Positions 1-6,089 of a DNA stretch of 6,098 bases are shown one piece after another. Every line of letters begins with the position of its first letter. Position 1 is the stretch's first letter. Source of the stretch: Bacteroidota bacterium (GTDB lineage Bacteria > Bacteroidota > Bacteroidia > Flavobacteriales > Flavobacteriaceae). The notes beneath the pieces were generated by a model that saw only the letters and a list, made by a program, of their open reading frames with translations, ran no database searches and was not told the DNA's origin. The position numbers were made by a program, and so were the translations under genes. The DNA lies in contig SBFL01000368.1 in assembly GCA_006227965.1 (NCBI GenBank), positions 1 to 6,098 on the forward strand. The letters run 5' to 3'.

Positions 1-461
1 CCATTCCCACAAAGATTGGGGTAACCCTTTCCCCCTTCCTATCCTATACCCTTAACACCCATACCTTCCGGGAATTCGTGGATGGGGATTCAGATTACTC
101 CGGCAACGAACTGACCGGGGTTCCGGCCCACCGGGTTTACTCGGGGGTGTTGGTCAATTCGGACCTCGGGTGGTATTGGAACGGCAATTACCAGTATGTG
201 GATGCCATCCCCCTGACGGACAGTAATACGCTATACAGCGACCCATACCACCTGGTTAATATGCAGGCAGGGTTCCGAACCGGGTGGGGTGAACATCTTA
301 GCCTGGGCATTGAATTAGGGGTAAACAACCTGTTCGACACCCTGTATGCCAGCTCAGTGCTGATCAACGCCACCAGCTTCGGAGGTGCCGAACCCCGATA
401 TTACTATCCGGGCAATGGGCGTAACTTCTACACCGGTATCCTGTTTCTTTACGAATTCTAA
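1..461 (+). CDS. TonB-dependent outer-membrane receptor, C-terminal fragment (5' end outside window)
   Basis: The reading frame is open from base 3 to a TAA stop at 459-461, giving 152 residues of the C-terminal part of a larger protein. What is visible fits the last strands of a TonB-dependent receptor beta-barrel. There are alternating aromatic and hydrophobic strands (such as HRVYSGVLV and HLVNMQAGF), the motif NNLFDTLYASS, which resembles the NNLFD..Y stretch common near the end of these receptors, and a final strand FYTGILFLYEF ending in phenylalanine, the usual C-terminal signal for BAM-dependent outer-membrane insertion. An upstream stretch, FVDGDSDYSGNELTGVP, matches the loop before a late barrel strand in siderophore-type receptors. 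By family knowledge the protein would import a ligand such as an iron chelate using TonB energy. The substrate cannot be told because the plug and most of the barrel are missing. The GTG at 78 is an internal codon, not the start. The stop overlaps that of convergent glyS. Confidence 0.88.
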   Translation, partial: IPTKIGVTLSPFLSYTLNTHTFREFVDGDSDYSGNELTGVPAHRVYSGVLVNSDLGWYWNGNYQYVDAIPLTDSNTLYSDPYHLVNMQAGFRTGWGEHLSLGIELGVNNLFDTLYASSVLINATSFGGAEPRYYYPGNGRNFYTGILFLYEF

Positions 462-2005
462 ACAGACGCCTTTTTCAACCACTCTTTCACATCCACCTCC
501 CTGTGAATTTCTCCTGAGAGGGAATTGATCGGAACGCGTTTCTGTTCCATGCTATCCCGATAGCGCAGGGTCACCGTCCTGTCTTCCAGGGTCTGATGGT
601 CCACCGTTATGCAGAATGGAGTGCCTGCGGCATCCTGCCGGCGGTATCGGCGGCCGATGGCATCCTTTTCATCGTACTGCACCATGAATTCCCATCTGAG
701 TTCCTCTATGATCTCATGGGCCAGCTCGGGCAGGCCATCCTTCTTGACCAGGGGAAGGACCGCAGCCTTTACAGGTGCAAGGACCGCCGGAAGCCTTAGC
801 ACGGTTCTGGTGGTCCCGTCTTCAAGGGTTTCTTCCCTCAGCGAATTCGAGAAAACTGCCAGGAACATGCGGTCCAGCCCTATGGAAGTCTCAACGACAT
901 ATGGCACGTAGTGCTCCCCGAGTTCCGGGTCAAAGTACTGAAGCTTTTTACCGGAATATTTTTCATGATTGGCAAGGTCGAAATCCGTCCGGGAGTGGAT
1001 CCCTTCCAGTTCCTTGAATCCAAAAGGAAACCTGAATTCAATATCAGCAGCAGCATCCGCGTAGTGTGCGAGCTTTTCGTGGTCGTGGAAGCGGTACTCC
1101 GATTCGCCCATGCCGAGGGACAGGTGCCACTTCATGCGGGCGTCCTTCCAGTACTCATACCATTTTTTCTGTTCTCCGGGGCGGATAAAGAACTGCATCT
1201 CCATCTGCTCAAATTCGCGCATCCGGAAGATGAATTGCCTGGCCACGATTTCATTTCGGAAGGCCTTCCCGACCTGGGCAATACCAAAAGGTATTTTCAT
1301 GCGCCCGGATTTCTGCACGTTCAGAAAGTTCACGAAAATCCCCTGAGCTGTTTCAGGCCTCAGATACACCTCCATGGAAGAGTCTGCGGTAGCACCCAGG
1401 CGGGTGCCGAACATCAGGTTGAATTGCTTGACGTCTGTCCAGTTCCGGGATCCGGAAATGGGACAGGCAATTTCCAGTTCTTCTATCAGGGCCTTGACAT
1501 CTGCGAGGTCTTCGCTTTCTAGGGACCTGGCCATACGCGTTAAGACTTCGTCTGCCTGTTCCCGGTATTTCAAAACCCTCAGGTTTGTACTGACAAACTG
1601 CTCCCGGTCAAAGGCATCTCCGAATCTCTTTGCGGCCTTGGCAATCTCTTTCTCCGCCTTTGCCTCGAGTTTGGCTGCAAAATCCTCGATAAGCACATCG
1701 GCCCTGTAGCGTTTTTTGGAGTCTTTATTATCTATGAGCGGATCGTTGAACGCATCTACGTGCCCCGAAGCCTTCCAGGTTGTCGGATGCATGAAAATAG
1801 CCGCATCGATACCGACGATGTTCTCATGGAGCTGTACCATGGCTCGCCACCAGTAATCCCGTATATTCTTTTTCAGTTCCGCCCCGTTCTGGGCGTAATC
1901 GTATACAGCGCTGAGCCCGTCGTAAATTTCGCTGGACTGCACCACATACCCATACTCCTTGGCATGGGATATTACCTTTTTAAAATCGTCTTCTTGATTT
2001 GCCAT
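458..2005 (-). CDS. glyS: Glycyl-tRNA synthetase, single-chain dimeric type (glycine--tRNA ligase)
   Basis: This 515-residue class II aminoacyl-tRNA synthetase charges tRNA-Gly with glycine using ATP in the cytoplasm. It is the homodimeric, eukaryote/archaeon-like form, not the alpha2beta2 GlyQ/GlyS form of Proteobacteria. Visible landmarks are the N-terminal HAKEYGYVVQSSEIYDG (residues 15-30), the motif-1 region with WKASGHVDAFNDP (77-89), RPETAQGIF (216-224), motif 2 FRNE (249-252), the glycine-pocket region EFEQMEMQFF (264-273), EGIHSRTDFDL (334-344) and motif 3 ETSIGLDR (372-379). A C-terminal anticodon-binding domain spans about 408-505. Length and all key motifs indicate a complete, functional enzyme. 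The ATG at 2003-2005 begins MANQEDDFKK, as expected for flavobacterial GlyRS; no Shine-Dalgarno sequence precedes it. It lies 37 bases downstream of a same-strand coiled-coil gene, so cotranscription is likely. Its TAG stop overlaps the stop of the convergent receptor gene. Confidence 0.98.
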   Translation of the reverse strand: MANQEDDFKKVISHAKEYGYVVQSSEIYDGLSAVYDYAQNGAELKKNIRDYWWRAMVQLHENIVGIDAAIFMHPTTWKASGHVDAFNDPLIDNKDSKKRYRADVLIEDFAAKLEAKAEKEIAKAAKRFGDAFDREQFVSTNLRVLKYREQADEVLTRMARSLESEDLADVKALIEELEIACPISGSRNWTDVKQFNLMFGTRLGATADSSMEVYLRPETAQGIFVNFLNVQKSGRMKIPFGIAQVGKAFRNEIVARQFIFRMREFEQMEMQFFIRPGEQKKWYEYWKDARMKWHLSLGMGESEYRFHDHEKLAHYADAAADIEFRFPFGFKELEGIHSRTDFDLANHEKYSGKKLQYFDPELGEHYVPYVVETSIGLDRMFLAVFSNSLREETLEDGTTRTVLRLPAVLAPVKAAVLPLVKKDGLPELAHEIIEELRWEFMVQYDEKDAIGRRYRRQDAAGTPFCITVDHQTLEDRTVTLRYRDSMEQKRVPINSLSGEIHREVDVKEWLKKASV

Positions 2006-2042
2006 TGGGCAAAAATAGGATATCTGCCAAAACTTCGATCTC

Positions 2043-2939
2043 CTATTTCAGTCGAAATTCCGAAGTAGAAAGCAATTTTTCATCCTCAAAAACATTGAGG
2101 GTGTAAATGCCGGATTCGAGCTCACCTTCAGGGACGGTAATGAAATCGCAGACATTCATCTGCTCTCCTGTAAATATCAGCTCCACTTTTTTGCTGTAGA
2201 TATTCCCGTTCACGGTAACCAGTCTGGCATTGTCCTCGATTATGCTCATATCTGGCCCCAGAAACTGCAGGTAAATGACCTTCTCCTCCATGTTTACATT
2301 CGGGTTCCCCCTGACAGTCACACATCCCCGAAGCTTGACAATTGAAGAAGCCTTGTTGGACTTTATCGGCCTTTCCCTCCTGATTCGAAATCCGTCGCCC
2401 TGCGGATTTTCCATGCTCAGATAGCTCTTTCTCCTGAGTTCCAGGCTGAGTTCCTGGTTCTTCTGGCGCAGGAGTTCCTCGGCTGCCGCAAGAGAGGAAG
2501 TCTTTCCTTTGAGGTCCTCCAGCATTTCCCTGGTCTGCTCGTACTTCTGGGCCAGTTCCCTGTTATTGAATTGCAGCTCCTGGTTCTTAAGTTTGATGCT
2601 TACATACCTGGCCTCCAGGACCCTGAGTTCTTTACGGTATTCCTTGAGTTTGCTGATGTTGAAATTTAGCCGGCCCACGGAGTCTATAAGCTGTTCGACC
2701 CGGTTGCGGCTTTCCTCCAATTCGATTTCGTTGACTTCATTGAGGGCGAGTAACCGGTCCACCTCAGAACGCATCAGGGTGAGGTCCTTGATCAGAAGGG
2801 TGCGCTCCTCCTCCAGGTAAGTGATCTGCTGACGGGACTGGGCGTAGCTGTAATAAAACGCAATAAGGATCCCTATGATCACCGCGATCAGGGTTACAAA
2901 GATGATCCTGTTGTTAAAATTGGTGTCCTGGAGGTTCAT
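2043..2939 (-). CDS. Membrane-anchored coiled-coil protein of unknown function
   Basis: I do not recognise a named function for this 298-residue protein. Three parts are visible. A hydrophobic segment at about residues 12-30 (IIFVTLIAVIIGILIAFYY) follows a short N-terminus and looks like a signal anchor. Residues about 36-170 are rich in E, K, R, L and Q with heptad-like spacing and read as a long coiled coil. After a basic linker (RIRRERPIKSNK, 185-196), residues about 198-298 form a beta-rich domain containing LRGCVTVRGN, VIYLQFLGPD and GIYTLNVFED. An inner-membrane anchor with the coil and beta domain in the periplasm is the simplest reading, but topology is not certain. Similar proteins are, as far as I recall, widespread in Flavobacteriia and sometimes labelled ParA-like. 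No Walker A motif is present, so an ATPase or ParA call is unsupported. The start is ATG at 2937-2939, 29 bases from divergent comF, with no clear Shine-Dalgarno site. It is probably cotranscribed with glyS. Confidence 0.85.
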   Translation of the reverse strand: MNLQDTNFNNRIIFVTLIAVIIGILIAFYYSYAQSRQQITYLEEERTLLIKDLTLMRSEVDRLLALNEVNEIELEESRNRVEQLIDSVGRLNFNISKLKEYRKELRVLEARYVSIKLKNQELQFNNRELAQKYEQTREMLEDLKGKTSSLAAAEELLRQKNQELSLELRRKSYLSMENPQGDGFRIRRERPIKSNKASSIVKLRGCVTVRGNPNVNMEEKVIYLQFLGPDMSIIEDNARLVTVNGNIYSKKVELIFTGEQMNVCDFITVPEGELESGIYTLNVFEDEKLLSTSEFRLK

Positions 2940-2952
2940 TAAGCGTTGGCCG

Positions 2953-2957
2953 GGAGG
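2953..2957 (+). promoter_or_regulatory. Possible ribosome binding site of comF
   Basis: GGAGG lies 11 bases before the ATG at 2969. The spacing is longer than the usual 5-9 bases and Bacteroidota rely little on Shine-Dalgarno pairing, so its role is uncertain. It supports the start together with the in-frame TAG at 2966-2968. Confidence 0.4.
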
Positions 2958-2968
2958 CGGTTAGATAG

Positions 2969-3670
2969 ATGGTTTCGAATCTCTCAAAAATACTAAATGA
3001 TGTAAACACCTTCGTGGTGCCAAAGACCTGTTTTGGATGTAATGCCGTTTTATATCGGGGAGAGCATCTGCTATGTGCATTTTGTCGAAATGAATTACCC
3101 CTCACCGAATACAACTTTTCGGCAGAAAATGCCGCAGATCGCCTTTTTTACGGACATTCCGGGGTTCGCAAGGCCGCTGCCCTGTTTTTTTACCATCAAA
3201 ACGGGATGGTGACGCAACTGATCCACGGTCTCAAATACAGGGGAATGGAGCAAATCGGATCCTTTTTTGGCAAGTGGTATGGCGCGCTTCTGAGCAGGGA
3301 CACGGGCCTTGGGGCAATAGATTATGTGCTCCCGGTACCCCTTCACCGGAAAAAGGAAAGAAAGCGAGGCTACAACCAGTGTACCCGGTTTGGGTTGGAA
3401 CTGGCCCGGGCCCTGGGAGGTGAATTTTCAGCAACTTTGCTGGTCCGGGAAAGATCCTCCCGAACTCAAACAGTCAAAAACCGCTGGCATCGCTGGAAGG
3501 GGACAAGAGGGGCATTTATTGCCCAGTCCCCGGAAGATCTGGAGGGGAAACGAATTCTCCTGGTGGATGATGTCATTACCACAGGTGCCACGCTCGGAGC
3601 CTGTTGTGAGGCATTAGATCATATCCCGCACGGGGGAATCTATATCGCAGCCATGGCGATGGTTCCCTAG
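2969..3670 (+). CDS. comF: ComF-family phosphoribosyltransferase-like protein
   Basis: This 233-residue protein has the full ComF architecture. An N-terminal zinc-finger-like pair, CFGC (21-24) and CAFC (36-39), is followed by the LIHGLKYRG stretch (84-92), the PVPLHRKKERKRGYNQ segment (122-137) and the PRPP-binding loop ILLVDDVITTGAT (196-208) of type I phosphoribosyltransferases. In naturally competent bacteria ComF proteins are needed for DNA transformation, acting after uptake in the cytoplasm. The reaction and substrate are not established, and the family also occurs in species not known to be competent. All key residues, including both acidic residues of VDD and the TTG turn, are intact. 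The ATG at 2969 is the first available start because an in-frame TAG sits immediately before it; GGAGG at 2953-2957 may act as the ribosome binding site. The gene diverges from the coiled-coil gene and runs in the same direction as the lipoprotein gene 51 bases downstream. Confidence 0.95.
   Translation: MVSNLSKILNDVNTFVVPKTCFGCNAVLYRGEHLLCAFCRNELPLTEYNFSAENAADRLFYGHSGVRKAAALFFYHQNGMVTQLIHGLKYRGMEQIGSFFGKWYGALLSRDTGLGAIDYVLPVPLHRKKERKRGYNQCTRFGLELARALGGEFSATLLVRERSSRTQTVKNRWHRWKGTRGAFIAQSPEDLEGKRILLVDDVITTGATLGACCEALDHIPHGGIYIAAMAMVP
2985..2992 (-). promoter_or_regulatory. Candidate -7 promoter element for the coiled-coil gene and glyS
   Basis: Read on the minus strand these bases are TATTTTTG, an exact match to the Bacteroidota -7 consensus TAnnTTTG. 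Transcription from here would begin near 2980 and leave a leader of about 40 bases before the ATG at 2939. No TTG is seen at the preferred 17-23 base distance upstream; the nearest TTG (minus strand, 3021-3023) is 28 bases away. The element lies inside the start of the divergent comF gene. The sequence is short and AT-rich, so a chance match is possible. Confidence 0.35.
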
Positions 3671-3702
3671 TTGCCAACTTCTTCAAATTAATTGTTTCTT
3701 TG
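3671..3702 (+). promoter_or_regulatory. Candidate promoter of the Ig-like lipoprotein gene
   Basis: TTG at 3671-3673, a 21-base spacer and TTTCTTTG at 3695-3702 resemble the Bacteroidota promoter TTG-N17-23-TAnnTTTG with one mismatch (T for A at the second position of the -7 box). The predicted transcription start would be near 3707, giving a leader of about 15 bases before the ATG at 3722. This fills most of the 51-base gap after comF, so the lipoprotein gene may have its own promoter, with readthrough from comF also possible. The spacer holds the perfect palindrome AATTAATT (3686-3693). Confidence 0.35.
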
Positions 3703-3712
3703 TGGTTGCAAA

Positions 3713-3719
3713 AGAGGTG
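3713..3719 (+). promoter_or_regulatory. Ribosome binding site that supports the ATG start at 3722
   Basis: AGAGGTG ends two bases before the ATG at 3722; its GAGG core is four bases from the ATG. It favours this start over the in-frame TTG at 3692, which would also add ten residues in front of a good signal-peptide n-region. Confidence 0.45.
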
Positions 3720-3721
3720 TT

Positions 3722-5341
3722 ATGGACTTTTTCCGCCGGGTACTGGCCACTGTGTTTGCCCTATGTGCCCTTCTTGCGCTCAGCGATTGTGGCCGGAGGG
3801 GTAGCCCTTCCGGGGGGCCGAAGGATGAAACCCCGCCGGTCCTGATTAAGGCGGATCCCCCGAACAAGACTACCGGTTTCAATACGGACAGGATCCGTTT
3901 GTATTTTGACGAGTACATCCGCCTTGAAAATGTACTGAACCAGCTCATAGTCTCCCCGCCCCTGAAAAACCAACCGCAGATAACCCCTATGGGGGGTGCC
4001 CGAAAGTATGTCGAGATTATCCTAAAGGACACCCTGCTTGAGAATACCACCTACACCCTAAACTTCGGTCAGAGTGTGGTGGACAACAACGAGGGAAATC
4101 CAAATAATTTTCTGACCTATGTGTTCTCAACCGGGGATTATATTGATTCCCTTTCTCTTTCCGGGGCCGTCGCCGACGGGTTTAACCGGAGTCCTGACCC
4201 ATTTATCAGCGTAATGCTTTATGAGGCAGACACGGCCTATACGGATTCTACGGTTTACAGGCAGCCCCCCTATTACATTACCAATACCCTAGATAGCGCG
4301 GTCACCTTTCGGCTGGAAAACCTCAAGGCAGGCGCCTATCACCTGATAGCCATTAAGGACGAGGGCAGGAATAATGTATTTGATCCATCGGCGGATAAGG
4401 TCGGTTTTGTCGCTGATACGGTGATCCTGCCCACGGACTCAGTTTTTCAGCTGCGGCTGTTCAGGGAAATTCCCAGCTACGGTGTTCTTCCGCCTTCATT
4501 TGCGGCCTCCAACAGAATTGTATTCGGATATAACGGGGCCGAAATTCCGGAGGTGTCCCTGCTGACCCAACTCCCCGACAGTGTCAGGACACTACTGGTA
4601 AAAGAACCGGGGAAGGATAGCCTGAATCTTTGGTTTACCCCGTTTAGTGCGGATTCCCTGATATTTGAAGTCAGGCACCCGAAGATTGAGACCCTTGTGG
4701 ACACCTTTAGCCTGAAACCAGTCAACGCCACCCGTGATACGCTGACCTTTTCATGGAGTCCCAGCAGGGTACTGAATTTTACAGACACCGTCTTCCTCAA
4801 TGCTACAATTCCCCTCAGGTCCATTGACACCTCTCTGTTTCGCATGATGGATGCAGACAGCCTGCCCGTGGCCCTTGAGTCGCAACTGGACACCTCGCAG
4901 AACAGGGTCCGGCTTGATTTTCCCAAGGACCCTAATAAAACTTATTTCATTGAGATCCTTCCCGGAGGGATCAGTGATTTTTTCGAATCCGCCAATGACA
5001 CCCTAAGAACCCGTTGGGGAACCGGAAGCCCCGCAGATTACGGGAATCTGCGAATGAGCCTGCAGGGTACGCCGCGCTTCCCCCTGATCGTAGAACTGAT
5101 CGGCCAGAAAAACGAACTTGTCCGAAGCAAGTATCTGACAGGGTATGAAGAAGTGGAATTTCCCTATCTCAATCCAGGGAATTATCGGGTTCGCATCATT
5201 TTTGATGCCAACCAAAACGGGAAATGGGATACGGGGAGCTTCCTTGAAAAAAAACAGCCGGAACGGGTTATTTATTATCCCGGAGCCATTGAAATGAGAG
5301 CCAATTGGGAGAAGGTGGAAACCTTTATAATTCAAGGGTGA
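3722..5341 (+). CDS. Ig-like (SbsA/Big_5-type) domain lipoprotein, 539 residues
   Basis: A predicted envelope lipoprotein of unknown precise role. The N-terminus has a basic n-region (MDFFRR), a hydrophobic core (residues 7-20) and then LSDCG, with Cys23 the likely lipidated residue. The -1 residue is Asp, where Gly, Ala or Ser is usual. The linker RRGSPSGGPKDETPP (25-39) and the following domain (about 38-138: PPVLIKADPPNKTTGF, then IRLYFDEYI, IILKDTLLENTTYTLNF and YVFSTG) match the Big_5 Ig-like domain of a lipoprotein family common in Bacteroidota. A middle region (about 145-250) and the C-terminus (about 440-539) each carry a G-x-Y strand followed by an Asp/Asn loop ending in FD or WD. 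No catalytic motif is seen. No acidic cluster follows Cys23, so there is no clear surface-export signal, and attachment facing the periplasm is the simpler inference. The start is ATG 3722 rather than TTG 3692. The 3' end overlaps the convergent amidase gene by 17 bases. Confidence 0.88.
   Translation: MDFFRRVLATVFALCALLALSDCGRRGSPSGGPKDETPPVLIKADPPNKTTGFNTDRIRLYFDEYIRLENVLNQLIVSPPLKNQPQITPMGGARKYVEIILKDTLLENTTYTLNFGQSVVDNNEGNPNNFLTYVFSTGDYIDSLSLSGAVADGFNRSPDPFISVMLYEADTAYTDSTVYRQPPYYITNTLDSAVTFRLENLKAGAYHLIAIKDEGRNNVFDPSADKVGFVADTVILPTDSVFQLRLFREIPSYGVLPPSFAASNRIVFGYNGAEIPEVSLLTQLPDSVRTLLVKEPGKDSLNLWFTPFSADSLIFEVRHPKIETLVDTFSLKPVNATRDTLTFSWSPSRVLNFTDTVFLNATIPLRSIDTSLFRMMDADSLPVALESQLDTSQNRVRLDFPKDPNKTYFIEILPGGISDFFESANDTLRTRWGTGSPADYGNLRMSLQGTPRFPLIVELIGQKNELVRSKYLTGYEEVEFPYLNPGNYRVRIIFDANQNGKWDTGSFLEKKQPERVIYYPGAIEMRANWEKVETFIIQG
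3922..4024 (+). other. Core of the Ig-like (Big_5-type) domain within the lipoprotein
   Basis: These codons cover about residues 67-101, between the strand IRLYFDEYI and IILKDTL. The order strand, FDE-type turn, LIVSPPL, then a strand ending in LKDTLLENTTYTLNFG is the recognisable pattern of Big_5 domains in Bacteroidota envelope proteins. The domain probably runs from residue 38 to 138. It is a structural or binding module without enzymatic residues. Confidence 0.6.
4322..4384 (+). repeat. Degenerate internal protein repeat, copy 1 (residues 201-221 of the lipoprotein)
   Basis: This segment reads LKAGAYHLIAI followed by KDEGRNNVFD. It aligns without gaps to copy 2 at residues 483-503, with 7 of 21 residues identical: L, G, Y, I, D, N and D. 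The pattern is L-x-x-G-x-Y-x4-I-x-D-x3-N-x3-D. The repeat is visible in the protein and not obvious in the DNA, so the duplication is old or the likeness is convergent. Confidence 0.5.
5168..5230 (+). repeat. Degenerate internal protein repeat, copy 2 (residues 483-503 of the lipoprotein)
   Basis: This segment reads LNPGNYRVRII followed by FDANQNGKWD, then TGSFLEKKQPE. The DANQNG loop resembles a DxNxNG-type calcium-binding turn. Copy 1 keeps the first Asp, the central Asn and the last Asp but has Glu-Gly-Arg in between. Metal binding is an inference from the spacing only. Confidence 0.5.
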
Positions 5342-6089
5342 ACCGGTCCTGGTCCTGAAGAAAGCGCAAGGAGTCCCGCGTGGTTTGCAAATGGGACTTA
5401 CTCAGGGATACCCTTAGTATTTCTTCCCCCTTAGAGAATGCCATTCGGTTGCCCAGACTGTCATAGGCAGCCGTATGCCCGCTGTAGGTAAGGTTATTCG
5501 GATCCGATCCCACCCGGTTTACCCCCAGCACATAAGCCATATTTTCAATGGCCCTCGCCTGAAGCAGGGAATCCCAGGCTGAAACGCGCGGGCTGGGCCA
5601 GTTTGCCACGTAGATCAGGACATCGTATCCGTCCGTATTGCGGGACCATACGGGAAACCTGAGGTCATAGCAGATCAGCGGGCAAATGGCAAACCCCCTG
5701 AAATTGACCTGCAGACGCTCCGTTCCCCGGGTGTATACCCCGTCTTCTCCGGCCAGGGTGAACGTATGCCTTTTGTCGTACAGCTGATAACTCCCGTCAG
5801 GCATGGCAAAGACCAGCCGATTGTAATACCTCCCCCCCTCAGGGACAACCGTACTGCCAGTCACGGCAGCGTTTGCAAGGAAAGCCTGTTCCAGCATCCA
5901 TTCGAGGGTGCGTTGCCCTTCTTCCGCGGGAATGTTCTGCGGCTTCATCGTAAATCCTGTAGTAAACATCTCCGGGAGCACAATCAGGTCAACTGTCCCT
6001 GCAAGGGGCCCCAGCAAATTGGCGAAATGCCGGCGGTTTTCTTCAGGATTCTCCCAGATCAGGGCAGACTGCACAAGGGCTGTTTCCAT
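5325..6089 (-). CDS. Nitrilase-superfamily amidohydrolase, omega-amidase (YafV)-like
   Basis: This 254-residue cytoplasmic enzyme carries the Glu-Lys-Cys triad of the nitrilase superfamily: Glu40 in LIVLPEMFTTGF, Lys106 in YDKRHTF and Cys140 in ICPLICYDLRFPVWSRN. MFTTGF after the Glu, KRHTF after the Lys and CYDLRFP around the Cys are typical of the YafV/Nit2 omega-amidase branch. By family knowledge these enzymes hydrolyse 2-oxoglutaramate or 2-oxosuccinamate to the oxo acid and ammonia, clearing products of glutamine transamination linked to methionine salvage. The substrate here is inferred. Its length is close to that of E. coli YafV. The ATG at 6087-6089 gives METALVQ, a few residues shorter at the N-terminus than many relatives, and the frame stays open to the window edge (CTG TCT GCT), so the true start may lie further upstream. 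Its stop is inside the end of the convergent lipoprotein gene. Confidence 0.93.
   Translation of the reverse strand: METALVQSALIWENPEENRRHFANLLGPLAGTVDLIVLPEMFTTGFTMKPQNIPAEEGQRTLEWMLEQAFLANAAVTGSTVVPEGGRYYNRLVFAMPDGSYQLYDKRHTFTLAGEDGVYTRGTERLQVNFRGFAICPLICYDLRFPVWSRNTDGYDVLIYVANWPSPRVSAWDSLLQARAIENMAYVLGVNRVGSDPNNLTYSGHTAAYDSLGNRMAFSKGEEILRVSLSKSHLQTTRDSLRFLQDQDRFTLEL

Noticed and set aside
911..1522. A 203-codon open frame on the plus strand opposite glyS
   Set aside because: It lies wholly inside glyS, whose protein has every family motif. The antisense product has no recognisable domain, and long antisense frames are common opposite conserved genes of this base composition.
2128..2325. 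A 65-codon minus-strand frame within the coiled-coil gene
   Set aside because: It is a shifted frame of the same strand inside a convincing gene and its product resembles nothing; it gives no sign of a real frameshift because the main frame is continuous.
2043..2939. ParA or chromosome-partitioning ATPase
   Set aside because: There is no Walker A or Walker B motif; the protein is an anchor, coiled coil and beta domain.
3671..3711. Possible hairpin TTGC(C)AAC / GTTGCAA after comF as a terminator
   Set aside because: The stem has a bulge and a 26-base loop, and no T-run follows it; the same bases fit a promoter better.
3692..3721. TTG at 3692 as the lipoprotein start
   Set aside because: It would add ten residues containing Cys and Lys before a good signal peptide, and the GAGG-type ribosome binding site points to the ATG at 3722.
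3688..4050. A 120-codon minus-strand frame opposite the start of the lipoprotein gene
   Set aside because: The plus-strand frame has a signal peptide and an Ig-like domain. The antisense product is rich in Arg and Ser with no domain, as expected for a shadow frame.
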